The notes under the pieces are model-generated. The model was not told the origin of the DNA, searched no databases, and worked only from the letters and a program-made list of their open reading frames with translations. The position numbers were made by a program, and so were the translations under genes. From Bradyrhizobium guangxiense (lineage in GTDB: Bacteria; Pseudomonadota; Alphaproteobacteria; Rhizobiales; Xanthobacteraceae), in NCBI RefSeq assembly GCF_004114915.1, contig NZ_CP022220.1, positions 915,174-979,173 on the forward strand: a DNA stretch of 64,000 nt. Direction: 5' to 3'. This document shows positions 50,121-58,767 of this stretch, piece after piece. Position 1 is the stretch's first letter; every line of letters starts with the position of its first letter.

Positions 50121-51329
50121 TTAGTGCAGCTCGGCAACTGCACGGGCGATGCGATCCGTGCCTTCGTCGAGCGCCGCTTGCGATGTCGCGATCGAGGCAC
50201 GGAAGAATGGCGACAGACCGTAGGCGGTGCCCTGGACGACGGCCACGCCGGCCGCCTCCAACAAGTACATCACGACGTCACTGTCGCTCTCGAGGCGAGT
50301 CCCGGCCGGCGTTGTCCGGCCGATCAGGCCTGCACAATTGACGTAGAGATAAAACGCTCCGTCGGGCGGCCGGCAACTCAGCCCGGGGATCGCGTTGATA
50401 CGCGCGAGCGTGCGATCGCGACGCGCCCGATAAGTCGCAACGGTCTCGCCAACGAAGCTCTGGTCGCCGGTGAGCGCCGCGACCGCCGCCGCCTGGCTGA
50501 TCGAGCAGGCATTGCCCGAGGCCTGCGACAGCAGCGTATTCAGCGCGCCGACGAGGTCCGCGGGGCCGGCGACCCAGCCGATGCGCCAGCCGGTCATCGC
50601 ATAGGTCTTGGATACGCCGTTGATGGCGAGGACGCGCTCACGCAGCTCGGGTGCTGCGTTGAGCAGATGCGGCGTACTCTCGCCGTCGAAACGGATGTGT
50701 TCGTAGATGTCGTCGGTCATGACCAGCACATGCGGATGGCGGGCGAGAACCTCGGCAATCCCGCGATATTCCGCTGCGGAATAGCTTGCGCCGGTCGGGT
50801 TCGATGGCGAGTTGATCAACAGCCAGCGCGTCTTCTCCGAGATCGCCGCCTCCAGCTGGGCCGGCGAGATCTTGAAGCTCTGGCTTTCCGGACAGGCCAC
50901 GATCTTAGGTATTCCTTCGCAGGCGAGCACCATGTCCGGATAGGACACCCAATAGGGCGCTGGGATGATCACCTCGTCGCCGGCCTCGAGGGTCGCTTCG
51001 AGCGCGCTGTAAATGGCGCTCTTGGCGCCGTTGGTGACGACGATCTCCGCGGGATCGTAGACGAGGCCGTTTTCGCGCTTCAGCTTGGCGACGATCGCCT
51101 GGCGCAGCTCCAGCGTGCCGGCAAGCACCGTGTACCGCGTCTCTCCCTTCTCCATCGCCCAGACGGCGGCAGTGCGAATATGCGCGGGCGTGTCGAAATC
51201 CGGCTCGCCGACCACAAGGCTGACGATGCTCTTGCCCTCGCGCTTGAGCGCGCTCGCCCGATCCGCAGCCGCCGTGCTGGGCGAAGGCTTGATGCGTCTG
51301 ACGCGCGCGGAAATACGAGAACGGTTCAT
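50121..51329 (-). CDS. PLP-dependent aspartate/aromatic aminotransferase (class I/II)
   Basis: A 402-residue fold-type I aminotransferase. The PLP-binding Lys is in NGVSKTYAMTGWRIGW, with upstream SPSNPTGASYS and D-x-x-Y (TDDIYEHIRF). The C-terminal Arg for carboxylate binding is in SPFFRASIATS. It resembles AspC-type enzymes of rhizobia. It is divergent from a Nac-like LysR gene with an ATA-N9-TAT site between, so it is probably regulated by that protein. Confidence 0.9.
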   Translation of the reverse strand: MNRSRISARVRRIKPSPSTAAADRASALKREGKSIVSLVVGEPDFDTPAHIRTAAVWAMEKGETRYTVLAGTLELRQAIVAKLKRENGLVYDPAEIVVTNGAKSAIYSALEATLEAGDEVIIPAPYWVSYPDMVLACEGIPKIVACPESQSFKISPAQLEAAISEKTRWLLINSPSNPTGASYSAAEYRGIAEVLARHPHVLVMTDDIYEHIRFDGESTPHLLNAAPELRERVLAINGVSKTYAMTGWRIGWVAGPADLVGALNTLLSQASGNACSISQAAAVAALTGDQSFVGETVATYRARRDRTLARINAIPGLSCRPPDGAFYLYVNCAGLIGRTTPAGTRLESDSDVVMYLLEAAGVAVVQGTAYGLSPFFRASIATSQAALDEGTDRIARAVAELH

Positions 51330-51408
51330 GGCAATTGACCCCGGTCTGGAGAGGTGCGACGCTAAAGACAGCCGCCGGCGCTGACCAACACGAGTTCAAT
51401 CTGGCCTG

Positions 51409-51423
51409 ATAGGCATATCTTAT
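51409..51423. promoter_or_regulatory. Nac/LysR-type site ATA-N9-CTTAT core (site 1)
   Basis: ATAGGCATATCTTAT fits ATA-N9-TAT, the known binding pattern of Nac. It lies between the divergent aminotransferase and LysR genes. Two further copies occur at 52437 and 57197, all ending CTTAT. Confidence 0.55.
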
Positions 51424-51501
51424 GGTTGGATTCCTCCTCGGCGCCCCGTTGAATGCCGCGCAGCCGGGAAGGCCGCTGCGCCGATCGATCCGAGGGACAA
51501 G

Positions 51502-52440
51502 GTGAATCTGAGGCGTCTTCAGTATTTCGTGAAGATCGTCGACGTCGGCAGCCTGACGCAGGCCGCCGATGTGCTCCATGTCGCGCAGCCGGCGCTCAGC
51601 CAGCAGCTCGCGACCTTGGAGGGCGAGGTCCGCCAGCAGCTCCTGGTGCGCACCAAAAGCGGCGTCGTGCCCACGGAAGCGGGCAAGGTGCTGTATCGCC
51701 ACGCGCAGCTCATCTTGCGTCAATGCGAGCAGGCGCGCGCCGATATGAGCGCGGCGGCCAAGAGCATCTCCGGTGCGGTCGCCGTCGGACTTGCGCCTGG
51801 AACGGCCGCGGCCGGACTCGCGCTGCCGCTGCTGCGGACCGTGCGCGCCCGCCACCCTGGCATCCTGCTCTACCTCAACGAGACCTACGGAACGACGCTC
51901 TCGGAGCTCGTCATGAACGGCCGGATGGATCTCGCCGTGCTCTACGGCGGCAAGACGGCCGTTCATGGCCTCTCGTTCGTGCCGCTGCTGCGCGAACAGC
52001 TCTACGTGGTCGGCCCCGCCAGCATGATGGCCCCGCCGGGCGAGATCAGCGTGCCAGCGCTGGCCGACATGGATCTCTATCTCGCCCGTCCCTACAACGT
52101 CGTGCGCAAGATGGTGAACGAAGCCTTTGCGGCGATCGGTCAGGCGCCGAAGGTCGTCGCGGAAATCGAATCGGCGAGCACATTGACGGCGGTGATCGCC
52201 GACGGGCTCGGCGCGACGATCCTGCCGGAATCGATGGCCCGACAGGTGGCGGGCTCCTGCGGCGGCTGGCAGTCCCGCATCGTCGATCCGATCATCGAGG
52301 CGCCGTTGGCATTGTGCCAGTCCGATCATTTGCCGCTATCGGAGCCGGCCCAGGCCATCAAGGAAATCCTGCTCGAGCTCGTTGCTGGGCTGCCTGGCAA
52401 TCTCGTCGTCGCCGAGGAGCGGGCGCAGAAAGCGTCATAG
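51502..52440 (+). CDS. nac: LysR-family regulator, Nac/Cbl-like
   Basis: A 312-residue LysR protein. The N-terminus LRRLQYFVKIVDVGSLTQAADVLHVAQPALSQQLATLEGE is very similar to Nac (nitrogen assimilation control). The effector domain begins near residue 92 (GAVAVGLAPGTA). GTG at 51502 after an AAGG. It sits before the AccBC-PxpBCA operon and opposite an aminotransferase gene. The presence of ATA-N9-TAT sites near it supports Nac-like DNA binding, while control of oxoproline/amino-acid use is inference. The symbol is tentative. Confidence 0.8.
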   Translation: MNLRRLQYFVKIVDVGSLTQAADVLHVAQPALSQQLATLEGEVRQQLLVRTKSGVVPTEAGKVLYRHAQLILRQCEQARADMSAAAKSISGAVAVGLAPGTAAAGLALPLLRTVRARHPGILLYLNETYGTTLSELVMNGRMDLAVLYGGKTAVHGLSFVPLLREQLYVVGPASMMAPPGEISVPALADMDLYLARPYNVVRKMVNEAFAAIGQAPKVVAEIESASTLTAVIADGLGATILPESMARQVAGSCGGWQSRIVDPIIEAPLALCQSDHLPLSEPAQAIKEILLELVAGLPGNLVVAEERAQKAS

Positions 52441-52451
52441 CGCTCTCTTAT
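52437..52451. promoter_or_regulatory. Nac/LysR-type site ATA-N9-CTTAT core (site 2)
   Basis: ATAGCGCTCTCTTAT overlaps the stop codon of the LysR gene and lies about 100 bases upstream of accB, the proper distance for an activator of the AccBC-Pxp operon. Confidence 0.5.
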
Positions 52452-52553
52452 ATGGGCAAAGCCAAACCGTCTTGGTCGGGGAAGACCGCCAGCGGTAGCG
52501 TTCGTCGGTAGGTAGCGACGCCGCGGGCGCCGACCTCGACGAACGGCCGGAGC

Positions 52554-52994
52554 ATGGATCTCGATCGTATCAAGTCACTGATTGACGCCATGGCGGCTTC
52601 CGATCTGGCCGAGATGGAGTTCAGCCAGGGCGGCATGTCATTGCGGCTGGTGCGCCGACCGCAGCCGACCGAATCGCGGCCGGCGGTGCCAGTGGTCGCC
52701 GCCACGGCGCGCCCCCCGAGCCGTCCCGAGCCTGCGCAACCGGCACCGGTCAACGCCGCGGCGGATGGCGTCGTCGCGCCGCTGTTTGGCGTTGCCTATC
52801 TGCAGCCCGATCCTGACGCGCCGCCCTTCGTCACGGTGGCCCAGGCGATCACCGCCGGCACGACATTGTGCGTCATCGAAGCCATGAAGATGTTTCACGA
52901 GGTCCGTGCCGATCGGGACGGCGCCGTGATCGCAATTCTCGTCTCCACCGGGCAGGAGGTCGAGGCCGGGCAAGAACTGATGCGGATCAGGTAG
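52554..52994 (+). CDS. accB: Biotin carboxyl carrier protein (AccB-like)
   Basis: A 146-residue BCCP. The biotinylated Lys is Lys112 in CVIEAMKMFHEV; a helical N-terminal domain (LDRIKSLIDAMAASDLAEMEFSQG) and a Pro/Ala linker precede it. It lies directly before accC in an operon with pxpBCA. Such AccBC-PxpABC sets support 5-oxoprolinase or a urea-carboxylase-like reaction; the housekeeping accBC is probably elsewhere. Confidence 0.9.
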   Translation: MDLDRIKSLIDAMAASDLAEMEFSQGGMSLRLVRRPQPTESRPAVPVVAATARPPSRPEPAQPAPVNAAADGVVAPLFGVAYLQPDPDAPPFVTVAQAITAGTTLCVIEAMKMFHEVRADRDGAVIAILVSTGQEVEAGQELMRIR

Positions 52995-52998
52995 GCAC

Positions 52999-54351
52999 AT
53001 GTTCGGCTCGGTCCTCATAGCCAACCGGGGCGAGATCGCGCTGCGCATCCAGCGTGGTTGCCGGCGGCTCGGGCTGCGCACCATCGTCGTCCATTCGGAG
53101 GCCGATCGCGATGCGCCCTACGTGCATCATGCCGACGAGGCCATCTGCATCGGGCCGGCCGCGGCAGCGCAGAGCTATCTCAACCAGACGGCGTTGCTGT
53201 TCGCCGCCGAGGTCAGCGGAGCGGAGGCGATCCATCCGGGCTACGGGTTCCTGTCCGAGAACCCTGGCTTCGCCGAGCAGGTCGAAGCTGCCGGCCTGAC
53301 CTTCATCGGCCCGACGGCCGCGGTGATGCGCGTCATGGGCGACAAGGTCGCGGCCAAGCGGGCGATGCGCGCCGCCGGCGTTCCCTGCGTACCCGGTCCG
53401 GATGCGGCGCTCGGCGACGACCTCGATCTCGCGCGCGCAACCGCGCGGCAGATCGGCTACCCCGTGATCCTGAAAGCGGCGGGCGGCGGCGGTGGACGCG
53501 GCATGCGCATGGTGGAGAGCGAGGCTGGCCTCATCGATGCGATCGCCGTGACGCGGGAAGAGGCGCGGCGCGGCTTCGCCAACAGCGCGATCTACATCGA
53601 GAAATTCCTGCGCCGGCCGCGACATGTCGAGATCCAGGTGATTGCCGATACCCATGGCAATGCCGTCTGGCTCGGCAGCCGCGATTGCTCGCTGCAGCGA
53701 CGGCACCAGAAGGTGCTGGAGGAGGCGCCGGCACCGGGACTGGACCAGGACGTGCTGGCGCAGATCGGCGAGCGCTGCGCGGAGGCCTGCCGGCAGCTCG
53801 AATACCGCGGCGTCGGCACGTTCGAGTTCCTCGTCGAGGATGACGCGTTCTACTTCATCGAGATGAATACGCGCCTGCAGGTCGAACACCCCGTCACCGA
53901 GATGACCGCTGGGATCGATATCGTCGAGGCGCAGATTCGTGTGGCTCAGGGCGAGGCGCTGCCGTTCGCGCAAGCCGACATCGTCTGCCGCGGTCATGCC
54001 TTCGAATGCCGGATCAACGCCGAAGATCCCGACACGTTCGTGCCGTCCCCCGGTGTGATCACCGCCTGGGAGCTCCCCGGCGGCCCCGGCGTGCGCATCG
54101 ATAGCCATGCCAGCAGCGGATATCGCGTGCCGCCATATTACGACTCGCTGATCGGCAAGCTCGTCGTGCACGGCGCGAATCGCGCCGAGGCCCTGGACCG
54201 GCTGCGCATCGCCCTCGACGAAATGCGCGTGGAAGGAATCGCGACCAACCTGCCGCTGCACCGGCGGCTCGTCAGGGATGCCGCGTTCATCAGGGGCGGC
54301 GTCAGCATTCACCATCTCGAGCAGCAGTTGTGCGGGAGCGGCAAGGCATGA
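52999..54351 (+). CDS. accC: Biotin carboxylase (AccC-like)
   Basis: A 450-residue ATP-grasp biotin carboxylase. Signatures are LIANRGEIALRI near the N-terminus, the glycine-rich AAGGGGGRGMRMV loop, the RDCSLQRRHQKVLEEAPAP motif and EMNTRLQVEHPVTEM. It carboxylates biotin on the adjacent BCCP with bicarbonate and ATP. It overlaps pxpB by ATGA. Confidence 0.92.
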   Translation: MFGSVLIANRGEIALRIQRGCRRLGLRTIVVHSEADRDAPYVHHADEAICIGPAAAAQSYLNQTALLFAAEVSGAEAIHPGYGFLSENPGFAEQVEAAGLTFIGPTAAVMRVMGDKVAAKRAMRAAGVPCVPGPDAALGDDLDLARATARQIGYPVILKAAGGGGGRGMRMVESEAGLIDAIAVTREEARRGFANSAIYIEKFLRRPRHVEIQVIADTHGNAVWLGSRDCSLQRRHQKVLEEAPAPGLDQDVLAQIGERCAEACRQLEYRGVGTFEFLVEDDAFYFIEMNTRLQVEHPVTEMTAGIDIVEAQIRVAQGEALPFAQADIVCRGHAFECRINAEDPDTFVPSPGVITAWELPGGPGVRIDSHASSGYRVPPYYDSLIGKLVVHGANRAEALDRLRIALDEMRVEGIATNLPLHRRLVRDAAFIRGGVSIHHLEQQLCGSGKA

Positions 54352-55007
54352 CGACGGACCTGCCACAACTCAGCCTGCTGGGAACGACCGCGCTGCTGTT
54401 CGAAGCTCCGGGCGAGACCTCGCTGACGACGCAGTGCCGCATCTGGGCCCTGGCGCTGGAGGCGGGCCGTCTGCCCGGCGTTCGGGAGGCCGTGCCGGGC
54501 ATGAACAACCTCATGATCGCTTTCGCCGAGCCGCCGCGGCACCGGGGACAAATCGAGCACAGACTGATCGAGCTGTGGCACGCCCTCGAGCCGCTTCCTG
54601 TCGCCGGGCGCTGCCTTGATCTGCCGGTGGTCTATGGCGGCGACGGCGGCCCGCACATGGCCGATGTCGTGGCCCACACCGGATTGAGCGTCGACGATAT
54701 CGTCGCGATCCACAGCGCACCGACTTACACCGTCTACGCCCTCGGCAGCCATCCCGGGTACTGCTATCTCGGTGGCATGGACCAGCGCATCGCGACGCCG
54801 CGGCGCAAGGTGCCGGTGCTGCGCATCCCACGCGGCGCCGTCTCCATCGGCGGCAGTCAGACCGGCGTCTCTGCCTCCGATGGGCCGAGCGGCTGGAATA
54901 CGATCGGCAGCACCGAGGTCGCATTCTTCGATGTCGAGCGCACGCCGCCAGCGCTGCTGCAGCCCGGTGACTGCATCCGCTTCAAAACCATCCGGGTGCT
55001 GCGATGA
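54348..55007 (+). CDS. pxpB: 5-oxoprolinase subunit PxpB (KipI/allophanate hydrolase subunit 1 family)
   Basis: A 219-residue PxpB-family protein. Family features include the FAEPPRHRGQIEHRLIELW segment, the loop LPVVYGGDGGPHMADV and C-terminal VSIGGSQTGVSASDGPSGWNTIGST. With PxpA and PxpC it hydrolyses 5-oxoproline to glutamate using ATP. The start overlaps the accC stop. Cytoplasmic. Confidence 0.9.
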   Translation: MTTDLPQLSLLGTTALLFEAPGETSLTTQCRIWALALEAGRLPGVREAVPGMNNLMIAFAEPPRHRGQIEHRLIELWHALEPLPVAGRCLDLPVVYGGDGGPHMADVVAHTGLSVDDIVAIHSAPTYTVYALGSHPGYCYLGGMDQRIATPRRKVPVLRIPRGAVSIGGSQTGVSASDGPSGWNTIGSTEVAFFDVERTPPALLQPGDCIRFKTIRVLR

Positions 55008-55990
55008 TCGAGGTGCTGTCGGCCGGCGCGCTCGCCACGGTGCAAGATCTCGGCCGCACCGGCGCGCTCAACCTCGGCGTCGGGACATCGGGTGCGATGG
55101 ACCCGTTGGCGCTCGCCGCTGGAAACATCCTGCTGCGCAACGAGGAGAATGCGGCAGCCCTCGAGATACCGCTGTTCCCGTTCCGCGTCCGCTTCACCCA
55201 TTCGACGGTGTTCGCCGTGACCGGCGCGGATTGCGCGCCGCGGCTCGACGAGGCGCCAGTGCTACCATGGTGGGCGCACCGCGCCGATGCCGGCCAGGTC
55301 CTCTCGCTCGCCGTTCCCTCAACTGCGACCTGGCGCGCCAGCCGCGTCTACCTGTGCATCGCGGGCGGGATCGATGTTCCCTCGGTGCTCGGCTCACGCA
55401 GTACCCAGCTGCGCGGCGCCTTCGGCGGGTTAGAGGGCCGTCCGCTGCGCGACGGCGATCGGTTGCCAATTGCCGAGCCCCCCGGTCGCGCCAAGACAGG
55501 CTTCGGCATCACGCCGCCCGGCCTCGCCTTGCCATTGGAGGTGGACGGGTTGACCGCCGTGCGGGTGCTGCCGGCTGCCGAATACGATAGCTTCACGCCG
55601 TCTTCCCACGAGGCGCTATGGTCCGAGCCTTGGAAGATTACGTCACAGAGCGACCGCTACGGCTATCGTCTCGCCGGCCCCGAACTCAGGCCGCAGCGAC
55701 CCATGGAGCTGCGCTCCCACGGCATTGTCCCAGGCGTGATCCAGGTCCCCCACGGCGGCCAGCCGATCATCCAGATGCGCGATGCGCAGCCATCGGGCGG
55801 CTATCCCAAGATCGGCACCGTCATCGACGCCGACCTCTGGCGCCTCGGCCAGGCTCCCATCGGCAGCCGGATTCGTTTCGTGCTGTGCAGCTGGGACGAG
55901 GCGCTGGACGCGTCGGCGGCGACCCGGCGCTGGCTGAGCAACGCCCGCCGATTGGTCGAGCTCTACTGCAACCAGGGAGCGGTGCGATGA
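55004..55990 (+). CDS. pxpC: 5-oxoprolinase subunit PxpC (KipA/allophanate hydrolase subunit 2 family)
   Basis: A 328-residue PxpC-family protein. Typical stretches are EVLSAGALATVQDLGRTG near the start, YLCIAGGIDVPSVLGSRSTQL and MELRSHGIVPGVIQVPHGGQPI. It starts inside pxpB's end and overlaps the next gene, so the whole set is one coupled operon. Confidence 0.9.
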   Translation: MIEVLSAGALATVQDLGRTGALNLGVGTSGAMDPLALAAGNILLRNEENAAALEIPLFPFRVRFTHSTVFAVTGADCAPRLDEAPVLPWWAHRADAGQVLSLAVPSTATWRASRVYLCIAGGIDVPSVLGSRSTQLRGAFGGLEGRPLRDGDRLPIAEPPGRAKTGFGITPPGLALPLEVDGLTAVRVLPAAEYDSFTPSSHEALWSEPWKITSQSDRYGYRLAGPELRPQRPMELRSHGIVPGVIQVPHGGQPIIQMRDAQPSGGYPKIGTVIDADLWRLGQAPIGSRIRFVLCSWDEALDASAATRRWLSNARRLVELYCNQGAVR

Positions 55991-56412
55991 CCAACCCGCT
56001 CGACCATGTCGACCAGCTCTGCGCCTTCCTCGCGGCGACCGACATCGGCCTGCTCGAGCTGAAAGGCCCAGCCGGGGTGCTGCGCCTGCGGCATGACGGC
56101 GCCCGAGTCGAAGTCGAAATGATCGAGGCTGCGACGGCGGCGCTGTCTTCTTCCCCCACGCAGATCATTCGGGCACCGGTGCCGGGTCTCTACCTCGACC
56201 GCCATCCATTGCGCTCGCAACCATCGGTCGCCGTCGGCGACGAAGTTGCGGCCGGCACGCCGCTCGCCTTTCTCCAGATCGGACCGCTCTTGCTTCCGGT
56301 CCCGGCCCCGGAGGACGGCATGGTGGTCGAGACGTTCGCCGAGCATGGCGCGACGGTGGGATACGGCGCGCCGCTGATCGGATTGCAGCCGCACGGGAGT
56401 GACGCCGAATGA
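55987..56412 (+). CDS. BCCP-like (biotinyl/lipoyl-fold) protein without biotin lysine
   Basis: A 141-residue protein with BCCP architecture: helical N-terminus (LDHVDQLCAFLAATDIGLLELKG) and C-terminal biotinyl-type beta domain (IIRAPVPGLYLDRHPL, VGDEVAAGTPLAFLQIG, VPAPEDGMVVETFAEHGATVGYGAPLIGLQP). The EAMKM hairpin is replaced by LQIGPLLLPVPAP, so no lysine is available for biotin. It is coupled by overlaps to both pxpC and pxpA. It may be structural, bind substrate, or modulate the AccBC-Pxp complex; unlike AccB at 52554 it cannot carry CO2 on biotin. Confidence 0.75.
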   Translation: MTNPLDHVDQLCAFLAATDIGLLELKGPAGVLRLRHDGARVEVEMIEAATAALSSSPTQIIRAPVPGLYLDRHPLRSQPSVAVGDEVAAGTPLAFLQIGPLLLPVPAPEDGMVVETFAEHGATVGYGAPLIGLQPHGSDAE

Positions 56413-57200
56413 AGATCGATCTCAATGCGGATCTGGGCGAGGGCTACGGTCCCTGGTCCATGGGCGACGACGACGCTCTGCTCGGCCTCGTCTCGTCGGC
56501 CAACATCGCCTGCGGCTTTCACGCGGGCGACCCGCTGATCATGCAGCGCACCGTGGAATCGGCAAAGGCGCGGGGTGTCGATGTCGGCGCCCATGTCGGC
56601 TTCCCGGATCGCCAGGGCTTCGGCCGCCGGGCGATGCACATCGATCCTACCGAGCTCGCGGCGATGGTCACCTATCAGCTCGGCGCGCTTGCAGGGATCG
56701 TCCGCGCAGCCGGTTACCGCATGACCCACATGAGTTTCCACGGCGCCTTGGGCAACATGGTGGCCGCCAACGCCAAACTCGCCGAACCGCTGGTCCGCGC
56801 TGTCGCCGCCTTCGATCGAGAGCTCCTCATCGTATCGTCGACCAGCCGCGCCATCGAGGGGGCGGCGGCGGCCTGCGGCCTGCGCGTCGCCACCACTTTC
56901 CTCGCGGATCGCGCCTACGACGATGACGGACTGCTCGTGCCACGGGGCACGGCCGGCGCGGTCATTCACGACCCGGCGCTCGTGCTCGAACGGGTGCAGC
57001 GCCTGCTCTGCGACGGCGTCGTCATCACCGCGACCGGCCGGGCGCTGCCGATGCAGGCCACATCGATCCTGCTGCATGGCGACACCCCGGGCGCGGTCGA
57101 GTTCGCCCGGACGATCCGTGCGGCGATCGAGACCGCCGGTGGCGAGATCGCGCCGGTGTCGCACCTGATCGCCGGCGGCCCCGGGCGTGGCCCATCATAA
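56409..57200 (+). CDS. pxpA: 5-oxoprolinase subunit PxpA (LamB/YcsF family)
   Basis: A 263-residue PxpA. The N-terminus KIDLNADLGEGYGPW is the family hallmark, followed by SSANIACGFHAGDP and GAHVGFPDRQGFGRR, which include the metal-binding Asp/His residues. It completes the PxpABC set. The ATA-N9-TAT site 3 overlaps its stop codon. Confidence 0.93.
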   Translation: MKIDLNADLGEGYGPWSMGDDDALLGLVSSANIACGFHAGDPLIMQRTVESAKARGVDVGAHVGFPDRQGFGRRAMHIDPTELAAMVTYQLGALAGIVRAAGYRMTHMSFHGALGNMVAANAKLAEPLVRAVAAFDRELLIVSSTSRAIEGAAAACGLRVATTFLADRAYDDDGLLVPRGTAGAVIHDPALVLERVQRLLCDGVVITATGRALPMQATSILLHGDTPGAVEFARTIRAAIETAGGEIAPVSHLIAGGPGRGPS

Positions 57201-57211
57201 GCGCCCCTTAT
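57197..57211. promoter_or_regulatory. Nac/LysR-type site ATA-N9-CTTAT core (site 3)
   Basis: ATAAGCGCCCCTTAT, with the perfect arms ATAAG/CTTAT, starts at the pxpA stop and lies 73 bases before the SDR gene, so it could drive a second transcript (SDR plus ABC transporter). A further IR CGCCAA/TTGGCG follows at about 57214-57237. Confidence 0.5.
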
Positions 57212-57283
57212 CCCGCCAAAGTGATTCCATCTTGGCGGCGGAACTGCTCCGTCGGTAGCCTCTGGAGAACAGCGAGGACTCAG

Positions 57284-58051
57284 ATGCCATTTTCCGACTA
57301 CAGGACGGCTCTCGTCACCGGCGCCTCGTCAGGCATCGGCCTCGCCGTCGTCGAGCGCCTGGCGCGCGAGGGACTGCAGGTGCACGCGTTGGCGCGTAGC
57401 GCCGATCCACTGAAGGCGCTGGCAGATCGCACCGGCTGCATTCCCCATGCCGTCGACGTTCGCGATCTGCCTGCGCTTACCAAGCTCGCCGGCAGCGTCG
57501 AATTCGACGTTCTCGTCAACTGCGCCGGCGTCGACCGGCCCAAGAAATTCCTGCAGGCGGATGCCGAGGATATCGAGCTACTGCTCGGCGTGAATCTGGG
57601 GGCCGTCCTGCATCTGTGCCGCCTCGTCGTGCCCGGCATGGTGGCGCGCGACCGCGGTCACGTCGTGAACATCACTTCAATCGCCGGCGCCTATAATTTC
57701 GGCGGCAACTCGACCTACCACGCCACCAAGGCGGCGGTCAGCATGCTGTCCCGTCAGCTCCGGATCGATGCCTTCGGCAAGCGTGTTCGCATCACCGAGA
57801 TCTGCCCGGGGCGGGTCGAGACCGATATCTTCGCTCACGTCCACGGCGACTCCGCCGCGACCCGCGCTGCCTTCATCGACGGATTCGAGCTGCCCAAACC
57901 GGAGGACATCGCCGACACGATCGCTTTCGCCATTGCCGCGCCAGTGGCGGTAAACATCGGCCATATCGAGATCACACCGACCCTGCAGGTGCCGGGCGGA
58001 CTGTCGACGGTCCGTCCCGAGCACCCCGCCAGCCCTCCAGCCGTCACCTAG
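57284..58051 (+). CDS. Short-chain dehydrogenase/reductase
   Basis: A 255-residue classical SDR. The NAD(P)-binding motif is TGASSGIG, with NCAG later; the catalytic Tyr-Lys is in STYHATKAA and the catalytic Ser is probably in ITSIAG. An acidic residue after the second strand is absent (ALARSAD), so NADP preference is possible. The ATG at 57284 follows GCGAGGA. It precedes the amino-acid ABC transporter. Confidence 0.87.
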   Translation: MPFSDYRTALVTGASSGIGLAVVERLAREGLQVHALARSADPLKALADRTGCIPHAVDVRDLPALTKLAGSVEFDVLVNCAGVDRPKKFLQADAEDIELLLGVNLGAVLHLCRLVVPGMVARDRGHVVNITSIAGAYNFGGNSTYHATKAAVSMLSRQLRIDAFGKRVRITEICPGRVETDIFAHVHGDSAATRAAFIDGFELPKPEDIADTIAFAIAAPVAVNIGHIEITPTLQVPGGLSTVRPEHPASPPAVT

Positions 58052-58064
58052 AGCGGAGGGTGCG

Positions 58065-58766
58065 ATGAAGGGCTTCGACCTCATGGCGATCCTGCTGAAC
58101 CCCGAGTTCAGCCGCATGCTCGTCCACGGGGTGAAGATGACCTTCATCATCTTCGCAGGCTCCTGGCTGCTCGCCATGAGCCTCGGTATCACCCTCCTTG
58201 CAATTCGAATGCTGCCGGGCCGGATCGCCGACGCCCTGGTCGAGGCCTACGTTGCCTATCACCGCAACGTGCCGACACTGGTGCAGCTGATGCTCTGGTA
58301 TTTCGGTGTCTCCAGCCTGCTGCCCGAGCGGCTCCAGGTCTGGCTGTCCGATCAGAACGGCGAGGCAATCTTCGCGGTGATCGCGCTCGGACTGTGTCAG
58401 GCCGCATATTTCAGCGAAGACCATCGGTCGGGCTTGCGCGCCGTGCCCAAGGGCCAGTGGGAGGCCGCTCGCGCGCTGGGTCACAGCTATCTCGGCGCGA
58501 TGACTTACATCCTGCTGCCGCAGGCGGTCCGAAATGCGATGCCGGCGCTGGTGAACCACACGGTGTCGCTGTTCAAGAACAGCAGTCTTGCCATGGCGAT
58601 CGGCGTCACCGAGCTCACGCATGCGGTGAAGGAGGTCGAAAACCAGAGCTTCCGCGCTTTCGAGACCTACCTGATCGCGACCGTCTTCTACCTCGTGTGC
58701 TCGCTGCTCCTGATGTGGCTTGGCTATTATTTCGAGCGGCGCAGCCGCATGGCGGGAGCGCTCTGA
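58065..58766 (+). CDS. Polar amino-acid ABC transporter permease (first)
   Basis: A 233-residue HisM/GlnP-type permease. The EAA-like cytoplasmic loop is visible ([35 protein letters not shown]), and about five membrane helices. It would pair with the 58768-59520 permease and the ATPase downstream. Coding follows the SDR by 13 bases. Confidence 0.9.
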   Translation: MKGFDLMAILLNPEFSRMLVHGVKMTFIIFAGSWLLAMSLGITLLAIRMLPGRIADALVEAYVAYHRNVPTLVQLMLWYFGVSSLLPERLQVWLSDQNGEAIFAVIALGLCQAAYFSEDHRSGLRAVPKGQWEAARALGHSYLGAMTYILLPQAVRNAMPALVNHTVSLFKNSSLAMAIGVTELTHAVKEVENQSFRAFETYLIATVFYLVCSLLLMWLGYYFERRSRMAGAL

Positions 58767-58767
58767 C

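Noticed and set aside
50100..51338. 412-codon plus-strand frame opposite the aminotransferase
   Set aside because: Shadow; the minus strand carries the PLP lysine motif and full family length.
50905..52329. 474-codon minus-strand frame across the LysR gene and the aminotransferase start
   Set aside because: Spans two real genes and their promoter; Arg/His-rich, no domain.
52987..54366. 459-codon minus-strand frame opposite accC
   Set aside because: Antisense shadow of a clear biotin carboxylase.
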